Origin: Saposhnikovia divaricata
Lineage: Eukaryota > Streptophyta > Magnoliopsida > Apiales > Apiaceae
Length of the DNA: 64,000 bases
Direction: 5' to 3'
Assembly (NCBI GenBank): GCA_036435485.1
Contig: CM071598.1
Coordinates: 197,077,148-197,141,147 of the forward strand
A program made the position numbers and the translations under genes. This document shows positions 49,596 through 60,900 of the stretch, in pieces; position 1 is the first letter of the stretch; each line of letters begins with the position of its first letter. The notes under the pieces are model-generated. The model was not told the origin of the DNA. It saw only the letters and a list, made by a program, of their open reading frames with translations, and ran no database searches.

Positions 49596-49615
49596 GCTTT
49601 TATAATATATATAGA
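49596..49615 (-). other. Helitron 5' terminus
   Basis: The minus strand reads A|TCTATATATATTATAAAAG. The TC start, AT-rich run and flanking A agree with known plant Helitron 5' ends. It lies about 500 bp upstream of the Rep-helicase ATG, a usual leader length. Confidence 0.75.
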
Positions 49616-49621
49616 TTTATA

Positions 49622-49699
49622 AATCTATATCTGCTCCTGCTCATGGAAAGGTTTTAGTACTTTATGATCTGCCTGATGATGATCACAACTTGGATTTGG
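49622..49699 (+). pseudogene. Exon-like fragment next to the Helitron end
   Basis: An open stretch reads APAHGKVLVLYDLPDDDHNL (with DL) and stops at a good donor, GTGAGTAT (from 49700). It starts within a few bases of the Helitron boundary, so an exon may have been cut by the insertion. No family was recognised. Confidence 0.4.
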
Positions 49700-50061
49700 T
49701 GAGTATCCTGTTCAACCTTAATGATTCTCATCTTAATTGATCGAGTCCACTGTTTCTGTTGTAACCTCCTAGTTAGATTTTTACGTTTTTCTGTCTACTT
49801 GGTATATAAATGTTTGATCTGGAATTTTTCAGAAATGAAACTATTTCACCTAAATACTTTTGCTAATTCATATGTGATTGAGTTGAAGAATATGTTGCAT
49901 ATACATCGACACAATGCAGTATCTCTTAATGTCGGAGAGTTCTGATGAACCCAGCATATTGTTGCTTTAGATTTAAAAGGTTTTTTCTCTTTCTTGGCCT
50001 TGCATTGTAAAATGTAACTGCGTTGTGATTCATTCTTACAGTATAAAAGAGTAAAAGCATG

Positions 50062-50160
50062 AAGTGTCAAGGGACTTGGATCATCCAAAGACAACAGCTG
50101 CAGTAGTTGCTACATTACTTCATGACGTTGGGCTGTTGACCTTTCCTTTCCAAAAGAAAG
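50062..50160 (+). pseudogene. Exon-like fragment
   Basis: After an acceptor-like AAAAG the frame reads HEVSRDLDHPKTTAAVVATL, then LHDVGLLTFPF. It could be the next exon after 49622-49699, but no matching donor or further exon is convincing. Family not recognised. Confidence 0.35.
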
Positions 50161-50165
50161 ATCAA

Positions 50166-50347
50166 CACCACAAAATGAAGGACAATTCAGAACTTGATTT
50201 AATGCATATGAAAAGTGGGTTGTGTTTTTTTATGTCAGTTTGCCAATTAATGGAAGCACCACAAAATGAAGGACAATTCAGAACTTGATTTAATACATAT
50301 GAAAAGTGGGTTGTGTTTTTTTATGTCAGTTTGGCAATTAATGGAAG
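50166..50347 (+). repeat. 91-bp perfect-offset tandem duplication
   Basis: Copies at 50166-50256 and 50257-50347 differ at only two or three bases (for example AATGCATATG against AATACATATG). The unit is not a multiple of three, so any coding frame through it is broken. Confidence 0.9.
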
Positions 50348-50499
50348 CCAAGTTACATCCAGTTTTAACCTCAAGTTCTTTCTTAAGCTTGGGGATCTTT
50401 TCTCTTGCCCTCTATGCCTCAGTCCCGATAGAAGTACTAGAATGCTTGCTTCCTAGTTATTAATTGCATATTAGAATGTACAACATGGATGTGAACAGT

Positions 50500-50585
50500 T
50501 GTTAGAATATAATATAAGGTTTTGGAAAGTCCTCCTAACACCTTGGCGTTTTAGGAAAAACCTTAACATAACATGGTATTAGAGC
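50500..50585 (+). mobile_element. LTR end and primer-binding-site remnant
   Basis: TGTTAGAATATAATATAAGG to CATAACA is followed at once by TGGTATTAGAGC (50574-50585), an initiator-Met primer site with one mismatch. The TGTTAG and ACA ends suggest a Copia-type or TRIM element. No second LTR was found, so it is a fragment. Confidence 0.45.
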
Positions 50586-52051
50586 TCAAGTTGGCAGAGG
50601 TCTCAATTTCGTTTGCCAGCTACTCAAGATGGGTGCTAGTGATCAACTCTTCGACCCCATAATACAGTCTCATAATGTTTTTGCTTTTGAACTATGAACT
50701 AAGTATAATATCCAGATTTAATTGTTGGATGACATACTGATACTGACTACTTGAGAAGTGGATGGTGCAAGCAGGTGGACAAAGTCAAGTAGAAATCGTC
50801 AAGGCATTGCTAAGAACTAGAGATACTATGATATTAACACTTTGCAACAGTTTGCTACTAGGATGATGAATTGAGCCCTTTTTGTTTGCTGGATATCCTG
50901 GTTTACTCAATTGTTATTCCCTAATGATATTGTTCTTCATCTCAATCTTCTCAAAGAGTACAGGTAATTCTTCATCGGTTTTTGTATATCTCGCCAATTT
51001 AAATTCTTGTAGTCCAACTGTTTGATCAAAGATCTAAGAGTATTTTTTATTATTATAAGTCTTTGATTTTAGTTCTAATAGAGTTTCTCATTAATATTTT
51101 GTTGTTGAACCTCTAATGAGTAGTGTGTTTTGCCCTATGCTTCCTCGGGAAATCTGACGTATGTTTATTTTGCAGGTTGAATTGGTTTAGATCCTTATCT
51201 TATATTATAGAGTGTCAATTTCTATATCAGAGCATGCTTTTGGTCCTGTGATTAATATGTTTACATGTTCCAAAACTTTGATTCTTATACATAATTTGTC
51301 TATTTTAGTTGCTTGCTTTTCTTCCAATTATTTGATGAAAGTTCTGATACTATTTTTTGTTTCCTTTTCCTGTTTTCGTGTTCCATTCAAGTAATTGTAA
51401 GATAAAGGAAGTAATATTGTGCTAGAACCCTTTGCATGTTGTATGTTTTCTGAATGTTTGATTAGATCTCTCATAGTCATACACTTTATTTATAGATGAT
51501 AATGATGATAAGATCTTTGTTGGTATATAACTTTATCTCTAAGTTATAGGCTTGCAATATTTGGTTCTTTACATACTTCCTCTTAAAAAAAGCATTAAGT
51601 TGGTCTAAGGTGAAGTTCATCCACATTCAAAATGGGATATCAGTCTGATTTGCATTGATTATAGAACATCTATTTCTACATAAATATAAAATTATATGTT
51701 CGTGTTAGCAAAGGACGCCCCTTTAGTAGTTTGATCGTCGTCCATGTTAGCACAGGGCGCCCCTTTAGTAGTTTGATCGCCGCAACCTAATTGTCGCTAC
51801 TGATTTATGAAAATTTCTGTTTAAGATATATAGGTAGACAGTTAGCTGATTGTCAGATCTTGAATTGGGCAATGCTTTTACTCTTCTGTGCTTGGCAACA
51901 TCTCTGTACTTTTTTTTTTGAAGTTTGAAATAGACCACATTTGATTTCTGTAAGTTTTTTCATCTCATTAATTGCATGTCATTGATCTATGACAAGTATT
52001 GATTAATGAATCCTTATGTTTAATATCTATATTTATATAGTTAGCTGACTC
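50586..52051. other. Spacer with decayed sequence
   Basis: AT-rich with many stops. Past the primer site an ATG begins a short frame (MGASDQLFDPIIQSHNVFAF), possibly the start of a lost gag. A 42-bp tandem duplication lies at 51704-51783. Nothing else was recognised. Confidence 0.45.
51704..51783 (+). repeat. 42-bp tandem duplication
   Basis: GTTAGCAAAGGACGCCCCTT and GTTAGCACAGGGCGCCCCTT start 42 bp apart (51704 and 51746). Both continue TTAGTAGTTTGATCG. Confidence 0.85.
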
Positions 52052-52056
52052 TTGGA

Positions 52057-52523
52057 TGTTGGATATTTTAGTGTAATTGGATTGACTAGTTGATCAATGT
52101 AATCGTAATATTACATCGAACAAGTCGGGAGAGTGCGGAGTGCACGCTTTGTTCGAGTTTATTATGATTTCGGTATTATTGCTTATGAGGCATGTCCACT
52201 GCCATCAGACACACTTGTTGGGATAAGATGTGTCTGTTAGCATTAGACATGACTGTTAGAATGAGATGTGTCTGTTGACAAAAGACACATCTTGAGATGT
52301 GTCTGTTGGCAAAAGACACATCTATTGACATCTATATATATAGGTGTTGCATTGATTATTTTCATACATTGGTTCATTTTGAAATTCACAACAAAAACAC
52401 ATTCTCTCTTTTTGCAGAATTTCTGACTTTATCCGATTGATTTATTTGGGTGAACCACAAATAACTTCTGAAAGTGTTCACACGACTTCAGAAAAATCCA
52501 GTTACTACCATATTTCCCCTACA
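52057..52523. mobile_element. Solo LTR, 467 bp, with TTGGA target duplication
   Basis: It begins TGTTGGATATTTTAG and ends CCCCTACA, with TG...CA borders. Perfect 5-bp direct repeats TTGGA flank it at 52052-52056 and 52524-52528. A TATA-like run (CTATATATATAGG, about 52329) and GTGTCTGTTGRCAAAAGACA short inverted repeats lie inside. No internal region or second LTR remains, as expected after LTR-LTR recombination. Confidence 0.85.
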
Positions 52524-52714
52524 TTGGATTGTGAATTTGAGACAATGCTTATACTTTGATGTGTTTGGCAACAGCTCTGTTTTACATATGATCTCTGTAT
52601 GGTTATTTTTGCATCACTTGTGTGCCAGTCATCTCTGATAAGTATTGTTAAATGACTTTCCAAAGTTAGATAATATTGTTTTGCATTATATAACCAGATA
52701 ATATTGGTCTATTC

Positions 52715-53290
52715 TCAGCCTCTTGATGGATTACAGCGAACCCATGTGCCTACGTTCATGCTTAAGGAATCTAATTATTTCCACAATGAAGATCAGTTTC
52801 GACGAAGAGGAAGTCATGACGGAAGAAAATATGTAGCCACTTAATGATTATAATATGGGCCATCCGGCTGACTACCATACAACGGGTGACATTGAGAGAG
52901 ATATGTGTAATTAATCGTGTGATTCTAATGAATGCTTGAAAGGGGGTCTGGGAGGAGCATGAAGTTTCATCTGATAGTATGTACAACTCCAGTGATTATG
53001 ACTCTACTGAATGCCCACAAGGAAATTATGGCTGGGAGGAGCACAGAGAGTTATATCTAAAAGGATGTGTAAGAATTGCGTTATTAAGTTGGGAGGACCA
53101 AAGATTTTTCATCTAACATAATGTGTAATGAGTGGTCAGTGGCGTAATTATGACTCTTATGAGCGCCTGAAAGGACATTATGGCTGGAAGGAGCTCAGAC
53201 TTCCATTTGAGAAGATTTTGGCGGAAAGAGCTCATCTACAAAGGCGGGAACACCCTAGAAATGACAGGGCTGATTATATGTAAGAACTAG
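52715..53290 (+). pseudogene. Decayed coding-like fragments
   Basis: After a good acceptor (TTCTCAG) the frame reads PLDGLQRTHVPTFMLKESNY and RRRGSHDGRKY before a stop. Further on, the motif WEEH recurs (DSTECPQGNYGWEEHRELY, then GWKELRLPFEKILAERAHL) with stops and frame changes. It looks like an old gene copy with an internal repeat. No family was recognised. Confidence 0.4.
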
Positions 53291-53404
53291 ACTTGAGGCA
53301 TCATCTTTTGAATAAAATTTTGGGAGGGCTTGAGTTTCACTGCTAGCAATGACCACGCCCGTGAAAACCATGCTAATTAAAATTTACCGCTAACCAACAC
53401 ATTA

Positions 53405-53769
53405 GAGCAAGTCCAACAATGTCCTAACTCATTCCTTAAATATAATATAGAAAATTAGGATCTAGTAATTTAGGACATGAGTAGCTAATTTCATCTTCAA
53501 CAATATGCCTTGCATTTAATATTTTACTATTAAAATCACCTTTCATTGTTAAAATACAATATATAATAGAGAGAGAAAGAATGTGTTTGTAATAATTTAT
53601 TATAAAATATGAGTTAGGACGAATCTTAGGGAAGACTTAAAAATAAGGATTGAAAAGAGAGTTCTAGTAATTTAAGGCATCACTAAGACATTGTTTGAGC
53701 ATTTTTTTTTTATCAATTGCCCTAAATTTTAACTTAAGACATCATTTAGGGCATCTCTTCGACTTGCTC
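53405..53769. mobile_element. PIF/Harbinger-like (Tourist) MITE A
   Basis: The ends GAGCAAGTCCAACAATG and (inverted) GAGCAAGTCGAAGAGATG are terminal inverted repeats. TTA flanks at 53402-53404 and 53770-53772 match the 3-bp TWA duplication of this superfamily. The interior is AT-rich and non-coding. Confidence 0.8.
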
Positions 53770-53772
53770 TTA

Positions 53773-54446
53773 GGGCATCTCCAATAGAAGTTGCCAACAT
53801 AGTTGCCAACTTCTAACACATCATCACATATATTATTTTTTATTTCTTCTCTCCTCCATCTCATTGTTGGCAACTTTTGTTACAAATCTACTCCAATAGT
53901 TGGCAACTTTAAAAGTTGCCAATGTGATCCCATACATCAATTTTATATTATCTTATAAACACATATTATATTTATATATTCTAAATAAAATTGAAAATTT
54001 GGATATTTAAAATACTTAATTCCCTCCCGTAATGATTTTTTTTCCCTTTTTTTGACATTACATTAATATAAAATATCAAATGATTTAAATTTTTAAATAT
54101 AAAATAATATTATCTTTACATCAATATCATTTGAATAAATGAAAATAGTGCAAAATAGATGATATTTTTTTCTTTTCTTCTCATGTGCATTAATGATATT
54201 AGATATTTGAGATATTTAGAAAAAAACATTTAAAGAGATAATAAAATGTGGGAGATATAAAAACGGTAAAGTTAAATACACTTTTGGGAAGTTGTATGTG
54301 TTTTAACTAAATAGGGAAGTTGCCAACTTTTGGCAACTTTGGTTGGCAACTTAATGGCAACATTGATCCTCCAATAGGTGGGCAACCAAGGGTGCCATGC
54401 CACATAGGACTTGGCAACCTCTTGGCAACCCCTACTGGAGATGCTC
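53773..54446. mobile_element. PIF/Harbinger-like MITE B, abutting MITE A
   Basis: The ends GGGCATCTCCAATAGAAG and (inverted) GAGCATCTCCAGTAGGGG are terminal inverted repeats. They are followed inward by GTTGCCAAC motifs on both arms. It shares the TTA at 53770-53772 with MITE A and has TTA at 54447-54449. ORFs at 54272-54604 lie across its right arm and are not genes. Confidence 0.85.
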
Positions 54447-54449
54447 TTA

Positions 54450-54910
54450 CTATACAACATAGTCTCCGACCATCTGTAAATGTAATTGTGCTGATTTTCT
54501 GGGATTTCACAATGTGCAGTAATAGTGGTATGGTTTTACAGTGCATGATGGCATTAAAAGACACAACTGCTGTGCAGCAGATGTGTACAGTGCATTATTG
54601 CTGATCAAATATGCAGTATTTGTTCCCACCTCAAGATGTGAACCAAACCTTACCCAAGCAGAGTACATTTCTGTGGTCCCATAACCAAATGCCAAGCTAA
54701 CTACTTCACAGTTCACAGTTCACACACACAAATAAATAACTTGGTACACAATTTAATTGTAACTGAAATTCTGTTCAAGTCTTACCTAACTGATACTATA
54801 ATAATTGGCGCTAGAACCTTTTTACAAAATTTCCATTTTTCTTGAATGATTTTACCCTACCTAGGTAATAATTCTGATCATTTTTCACAATTTCCAATAC
54901 AGTCCCAGAG
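54450..54910. other. 3' flank of the ERECTA gene
   Basis: It should hold the ERECTA 3' untranslated region and polyadenylation site. No further gene was recognised. Confidence 0.5.
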
Positions 54911-57900
54911 TCATGGTTCACTGTTGTGAGATATTACCTCTCCAAATTTCAAAAAGAGTTGGGCATCTGAGGTACTCATGGAAGAGCAGTTTACCAAGTG
55001 AGGAGTCTTGAGATTTGCATATTCATCCATGTAACAGGGTACTTTAGCAGATGGAGCTGGAGCTAGAGCTGGTGTTGATCCTTTCTTTGGCGATGTAGAT
55101 GGTAATAAGCTATTAAGGACGCGGACAACTTCATGCATTGTAGGACGATCAGATGGTTGTTTTTTGCTGCATAGAAGAGCGAGTTGAAACACTTTTTTAA
55201 CATCTCCGAGATCATTGCATGTGTTGGATATTTCTGGATCAACAGTTTCCATGACAGTATTGTTAGCCGTCTTGGATAAGATCTGATACACAAAGGAAAT
55301 GAATATCAGGAGATGGATATCCAAAGACCAACAGAATACTTGTGCATTAGTGTAAAAAGACTTGAGCAACCTCAATAGAAGATAGAGATAGATAAATATA
55401 CAAAAATCTTGCCAGGTCACTTTTTTAAAATCTAGTTAAAGTGAAAAATCATAACCACTTTTTATGCAAGGATATATAAATTAAATTTCTACCAATAAAT
55501 ATGTTCTAATTGGCGCTAGATATTAAATCACCAACATGAAGTGGAGAAAGATTACTAACCAAGTGATGGAGGTTGGACTCATCATCCACAGCTTTCATTC
55601 CAGTCAACAACTCAAGGAGCACAATCCCAAAGCTATAGACATCGGACTTCTCGGTTAGTCGAGAAGTGCGAGCGTACTCTGGATCTATATAGCCAATGGT
55701 TCCCATAACGTAAGTAGACGTGTGAGATTTTGATGTGCATAAAAATTTAGCAATGCCAAAGTCCGTTAGGTGGGCCTCATAGTCCTTATCCAAAAGAATG
55801 TTTGACGATTTTACATCCCTATGAATAATGCGAGGGCTGCAATCATGATGCAGATATGAAAGCCCTTGGGCAGCTCCTAGTGCTATTTTTAGACGGGTTT
55901 CCCAGTCGAGCCTTTTGCTCTTTGTAGGGCCTGATAAATAAAGGGAAAAATAAGACAAAGGTTGTTTGTAAAGTGATTTTCCCAACATCTATGCAAATGA
56001 TAAGTTTCTTACAAAGATGCATAGGGACCTTTACAAGTGAAATTTAAAATGAAAAACATGCTCCTACAGCTTAATATTGGGCAATCATATATAATTTTTT
56101 AATCAAAGAAAAGCATACAGCTGGGAACACTCACCATGAAGAACATCCCAGAGGCTACCATTTTCCATGTAGTCATAAAAGAGAAGGTTCCCTAACGGAG
56201 ACAGAGAGTATCCTTGCAGGCTGACTAAGTTCCGATGTTTGATGCTCCCAACTGTCTCAAGCTCCGTCTCGAATTCCTTTTGGTACTGTGGATAGTGAGT
56301 ATACAATTTCTTTACAGCTACAGGCCTGCAATTTTTGAGAACACATTTGTACACAGTGCTTGACGCACCATAACCAATCATGTATTTCTCACTCAGGCTC
56401 TCTGTCATCCTCATGATATCTTCATACTTGTGCAGTGCCATGTTCATGTGTAGGACGACAAGCTTTGGGGATGAGTATTTAACTGTTCATAGAAGAAATT
56501 CAAAGTATAGTTAGCTGGGACAATATTTAACCTGGACTATGTTTTAAGTACCAATCAAGTAATCCTATCTAGAACAACTTGACCGCCAAAAGCATTGTCT
56601 AATTAATCATGTTAAGTTGCTAACGGTATGTGTTATTCATATACAGTAAACTCCGAAAGATTGAGGATAGATATAGTTTAGACCTCTGACCTTCAACAAT
56701 TTTCCATGTGAAGACATATATTAGTTTTAACTACTATTTATCTATAGCATTAATCTATCAACTATTTATCAGTCACCAAATAAATTTATTTAATAGAACA
56801 CCTGGTTTTATAAGCGTTCCATCCAACGAAGGCGCTGGATAATGTGGCATGCATGCGGCAACCAGTATCATGAGAAGAACCACCAGGGCACCCAGAGCAA
56901 TCCCCAAAATAGCTGCTTTAGAAATTGTCACTGCATATTTGATGATACATAATGAATTTAGTGAAAAACTTGTACGTTCATCATATATTCACATATAGCA
57001 AATCCATAGGCTTATAACTTCTTGTTCATTAAATCTAGGACTTACCACATGAGACTGTTTATTCATATGTCTAGTCACAACCCCAGCAATGCATCTGTCT
57101 TGTTATTTCGTTTAGTGATTAAGTAAAATCTACTCTCAATTTATGCTCCACAATTCATTTGGGTAAGCCCCACTATCTTATTTTGGAAAAAATTGGAAAC
57201 AAATCATATATCTCTTGATACATAACAAGCTAAAAGGGAAAACGGGAATCTAGGAATTCGTTTAGCTTAAAACAGAGAGAATATAATCCTTATACCAAAA
57301 AACACAACAAGATTAACAAATAGATGAGGTATGCTTACCCCGCCCAGGAGGTCGAGATGCATGGCAAGGAGAACTGAGCCAATAGCCACAAATATGTGGA
57401 TTTCCTAGGAAACTGCAAACAATATTACGTAAAGATGTGATCATAAAATTAAATATCCGCCTACACATCGAATGTTGATAATATTTAACTGACCCTTCTG
57501 GGATACATAAATAAAACCATTAAACTTAACTAACCTATCGGGTGAAAACCCCGAGAAGTTATTTCCTTGAGAAATATCCCCAGCTAGGTTATTAAAAGAA
57601 ACATTTCTGCAAAAATACAATTAGATCAGTTTAGTCAGAGAATAATACCATTAACTCATTACATAAAATTTCCACTTACAGATTTGTAAGACTGAGACAG
57701 TTGACTAAAGACATCACATCTCCTGTTAGATTGTTGTATTCAAGTTTCCTGTCATTGTCAGTAGGATATTGTGAATCAGATATCAATAGCAGCACAATGG
57801 TCTTCGCACTATTTAAAAATAAGGGTGTAAATAACAGAAAACATTTGAAAGAGTTATGTTAAAAATTTGAACTTTAATGTTGCACTGGTCCTGAAATGCT

Positions 57901-60900
57901 AGCATAGACAGAATGGACTTACAAACTAAATATATTCTGTAGCTGGCCAAGTTCTTTAGGAATGGGACCAGACAGGTTATTGTGTGAGAGATCTCTACAA
58001 TGAAGAACATATAAAAATCACAATCATGCCATATCGAAATCTGAACCCGCAAGATATATGATAATCACAATCATGCCATATTAAAATCTCTTACATTTCC
58101 ATGACACTTCTTAAATTACTGAACTCCACAGGAATCAGTCCAGTTAGATTGTTCTTACTCAAATTCCTATCAATTAGATAAGAGTGATTAGTGAAATATC
58201 TTGTTTTTGATCACGATATGTTAATATTTATGAGCTGGCAAACTCACAGTTTCAGAAGATGTTCCAAATCACCCATTGGCGAAGGAATTGCACCAGTGAT
58301 CTTATTATTTGAGAGGTCCCTACACAAAAGATCAGATACCAAGTATAAACAGTTGAAAGCCACAACCACTGATGCATCAAGGATGTTGATCCCAGAAAAG
58401 AAAAAGAGGGAGAAAACTGAGGAACAAATATGAACTACATACTTACAATGTATCCAAATTACCGATACGGGATAGCTCAATTGGAATTGGGCCCTTAAGA
58501 TTGTTGGATGAAAGATTCCTAGTCATGAAGGATAAATTGATTAGAGTTGATAAACGTATACCAAAAAATAATTAATAATAACAAGGAACTAATAAAATTA
58601 ATAAGACTGCATTTCAGAAGTAATAACTCCATTATCAGGAACAATACTTTACACCGTAGAAGAGTTGAATCCTCTATTTTATACTTAACCATATAACTCA
58701 CATACTTTTTAACAGTCTCAGTTTATTTCTTTGGAGCAAATGGATGCAAGCAATATAGGTCAAAAAGCACACAAGGTAAGTTCGTAACTCACAGATATGT
58801 CATACTTTCAAGCCTTTCAAATGCAGAAGGTATGGTCCCACTTAGCTTGTTCCCGAATACATTGCTGCCATTAACTTACAGAGATTAATATAGCCATCAT
58901 ATTACTTTTAGAAAAGATAAATTTTCTATAGAAGAGTATAGTAACAGGACTACAAGAGGATACACTCACAAGCTATTAAGATTAGTGCAAGAGCTAAGAT
59001 TATCAGGTATGGGTCCCTCAAGGTGGTTGTTGGCAACATTTCTGCATCCATGTAGTACAATCATATTGAGTAAATTACTTGATCCAATAAACCAATTTGC
59101 CCAACTAAAAATGTAAAATAACAACAGAAAGATTACAGGTCAAACAAATCTGTGAGCTGCCCAAGTGCTGGTGGAATATGGCCAGAGAGCTGATTATCAT
59201 TCAATTCCCTGCATAGACATCAATTTAATACTTTCAATTGAAAATGTGCTGTAATTTAGTTAAGTACATGTTTTCAAAAACCAATAAAACCACTTTCATT
59301 CTCATTGTAAAGAATAACTGATATCAATTTTTATATCAAGGCAATCCATACAGATAGTGGAGCTTTGTCATGTTTCCAAGCTCTGGAGGAATTGAACCAT
59401 TAAGCTTGTTCCCATGCAGGTACCTACAATGTGAGACACAAAGTCTAGTAAGAAAAAAGATAGACCCATGAAAACTGAAAAGGCCCATTTTGTAACTAGA
59501 GTAATAAGAATAATCAGTTTATTTCTATTCTTATAAAGATTGAAAAATTTATGACCACAGGAATACATCCTCGTATGTTAAAATATATGTTATGAAGAAA
59601 GCTAATATCAACTCGTAAGTCGTAATTAAGATGTACTTACAGCTTCTCAGTGAAAGTCAAGTTCCCTAAAATGGAAGGTATTGGTCCAGTCAACATGTTG
59701 CAGCTTAAATCCCTGATCAAGAAATTTTATAGTTAGATATGATGTGTATCATTCTTCACCTACAAATAATACATGACTGTTACACGAAACACCGACTCCC
59801 TAGGCCAAATCCCCCATTACACACATATTAGGTCATATTAAATTCTAGAAATGATGAAATCGGTTTCCCACAACAATATTTTATCGTTAAAGTATAATGT
59901 GGAATCACTTACAAAACTGCAAGTGCCTGCATCAAGCCAATCACTGATGGAATACTTCCAGTTAGTTGATTCCCTTGCAAAGATCTGGTATGCCAAGGAT
60001 GCAATTAGCAAGAATTTGAATAGAATGTACATAAATCAACACTACTGAATAATTTAAAGTTGAAACTTACAACGTAGCTACTTGCAGAAACCCAATGTTG
60101 AATGGAATTTCCCCAGTCAATTTGTTATAAGAGAGATCTCTAGAAAAATAAATAGAATACACATGTTTCAATTCACCATGTAATACATCATTTATGATCG
60201 AAAGTAGTTAGTTATTTGAAGGGGAGGTACATACAAGACCTGGAAGGCAGTGCAATTCCCTATGCTTTGAGGAATGGTACCACTCAAACTATTGTTTCTT
60301 ACATCACTGTAAATAATAATAAGCAGAAAATTAGATACTAGAATAACAAAAGATGCTGCACCAACTCCATATAGCTAAATCATAAATTACATACAAATAC
60401 CACAAGCTTGTGAGCTGGCATATGTCAGGAGAGATTGATCCAACCAAATTGTTGCCTCGCAGACCTCTATGTAATTTAACATTAAAAAAAAACTCAATTT
60501 GATTTCCAAATTAAAGAAGTACAAGAAAATCATATCATTTTAACTTACAAATACTGTAGAACTTCATTCCAGTATATCAGTCTTGGTATTTCTCCACTCA
60601 ACTTATTTTGTGCCAGGTCCCTATTTTGGAAATAAGGCACATCAGGGATTGTGACAACAAGGATATCTTAAGCGAGTCAATAAGAGATATCAATTAACTT
60701 ACAGAATTTTAAGGTTTGGAATCTGGGACAAAGTTGAAGGAATTGGTCCAATCAAATTATTGTTTTTCAGAACCCTGAATTTTCATTCAAAACCCATAAA
60801 TAATAAAAAAAGATTAACAGCTGCTTTCAATTTAGAGCAAAAGTTAAATGAAGTGTGTTTGGTGAATAACCGTACAGGCTTTCCAGTTGCTTCAACTTTG

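Larger units (their letters stand above)
43081..49615 (-). mobile_element. Helitron with Rep-helicase gene; 5' end seen, 3' end not found
   Basis: The 5' terminus on the minus strand is at 49615 and reads TCTATATATATTATAAAAGC. It is preceded by an A at 49616, which fits insertion between A and T and the TC start of Helitrons. The Rep-helicase gene fills 43081-49113. The lower boundary given is the gene end, not the element end. If the RPA-like pseudogene (to 37112) belongs to it, the element was at least 12.5 kb before later insertions. Confidence 0.8.

Noticed and set aside
54272..54604. ORFs over the right arm of MITE B
   Set aside because: They lie within the inverted repeat and 3' flank and have no coding character or homology that I recognise.
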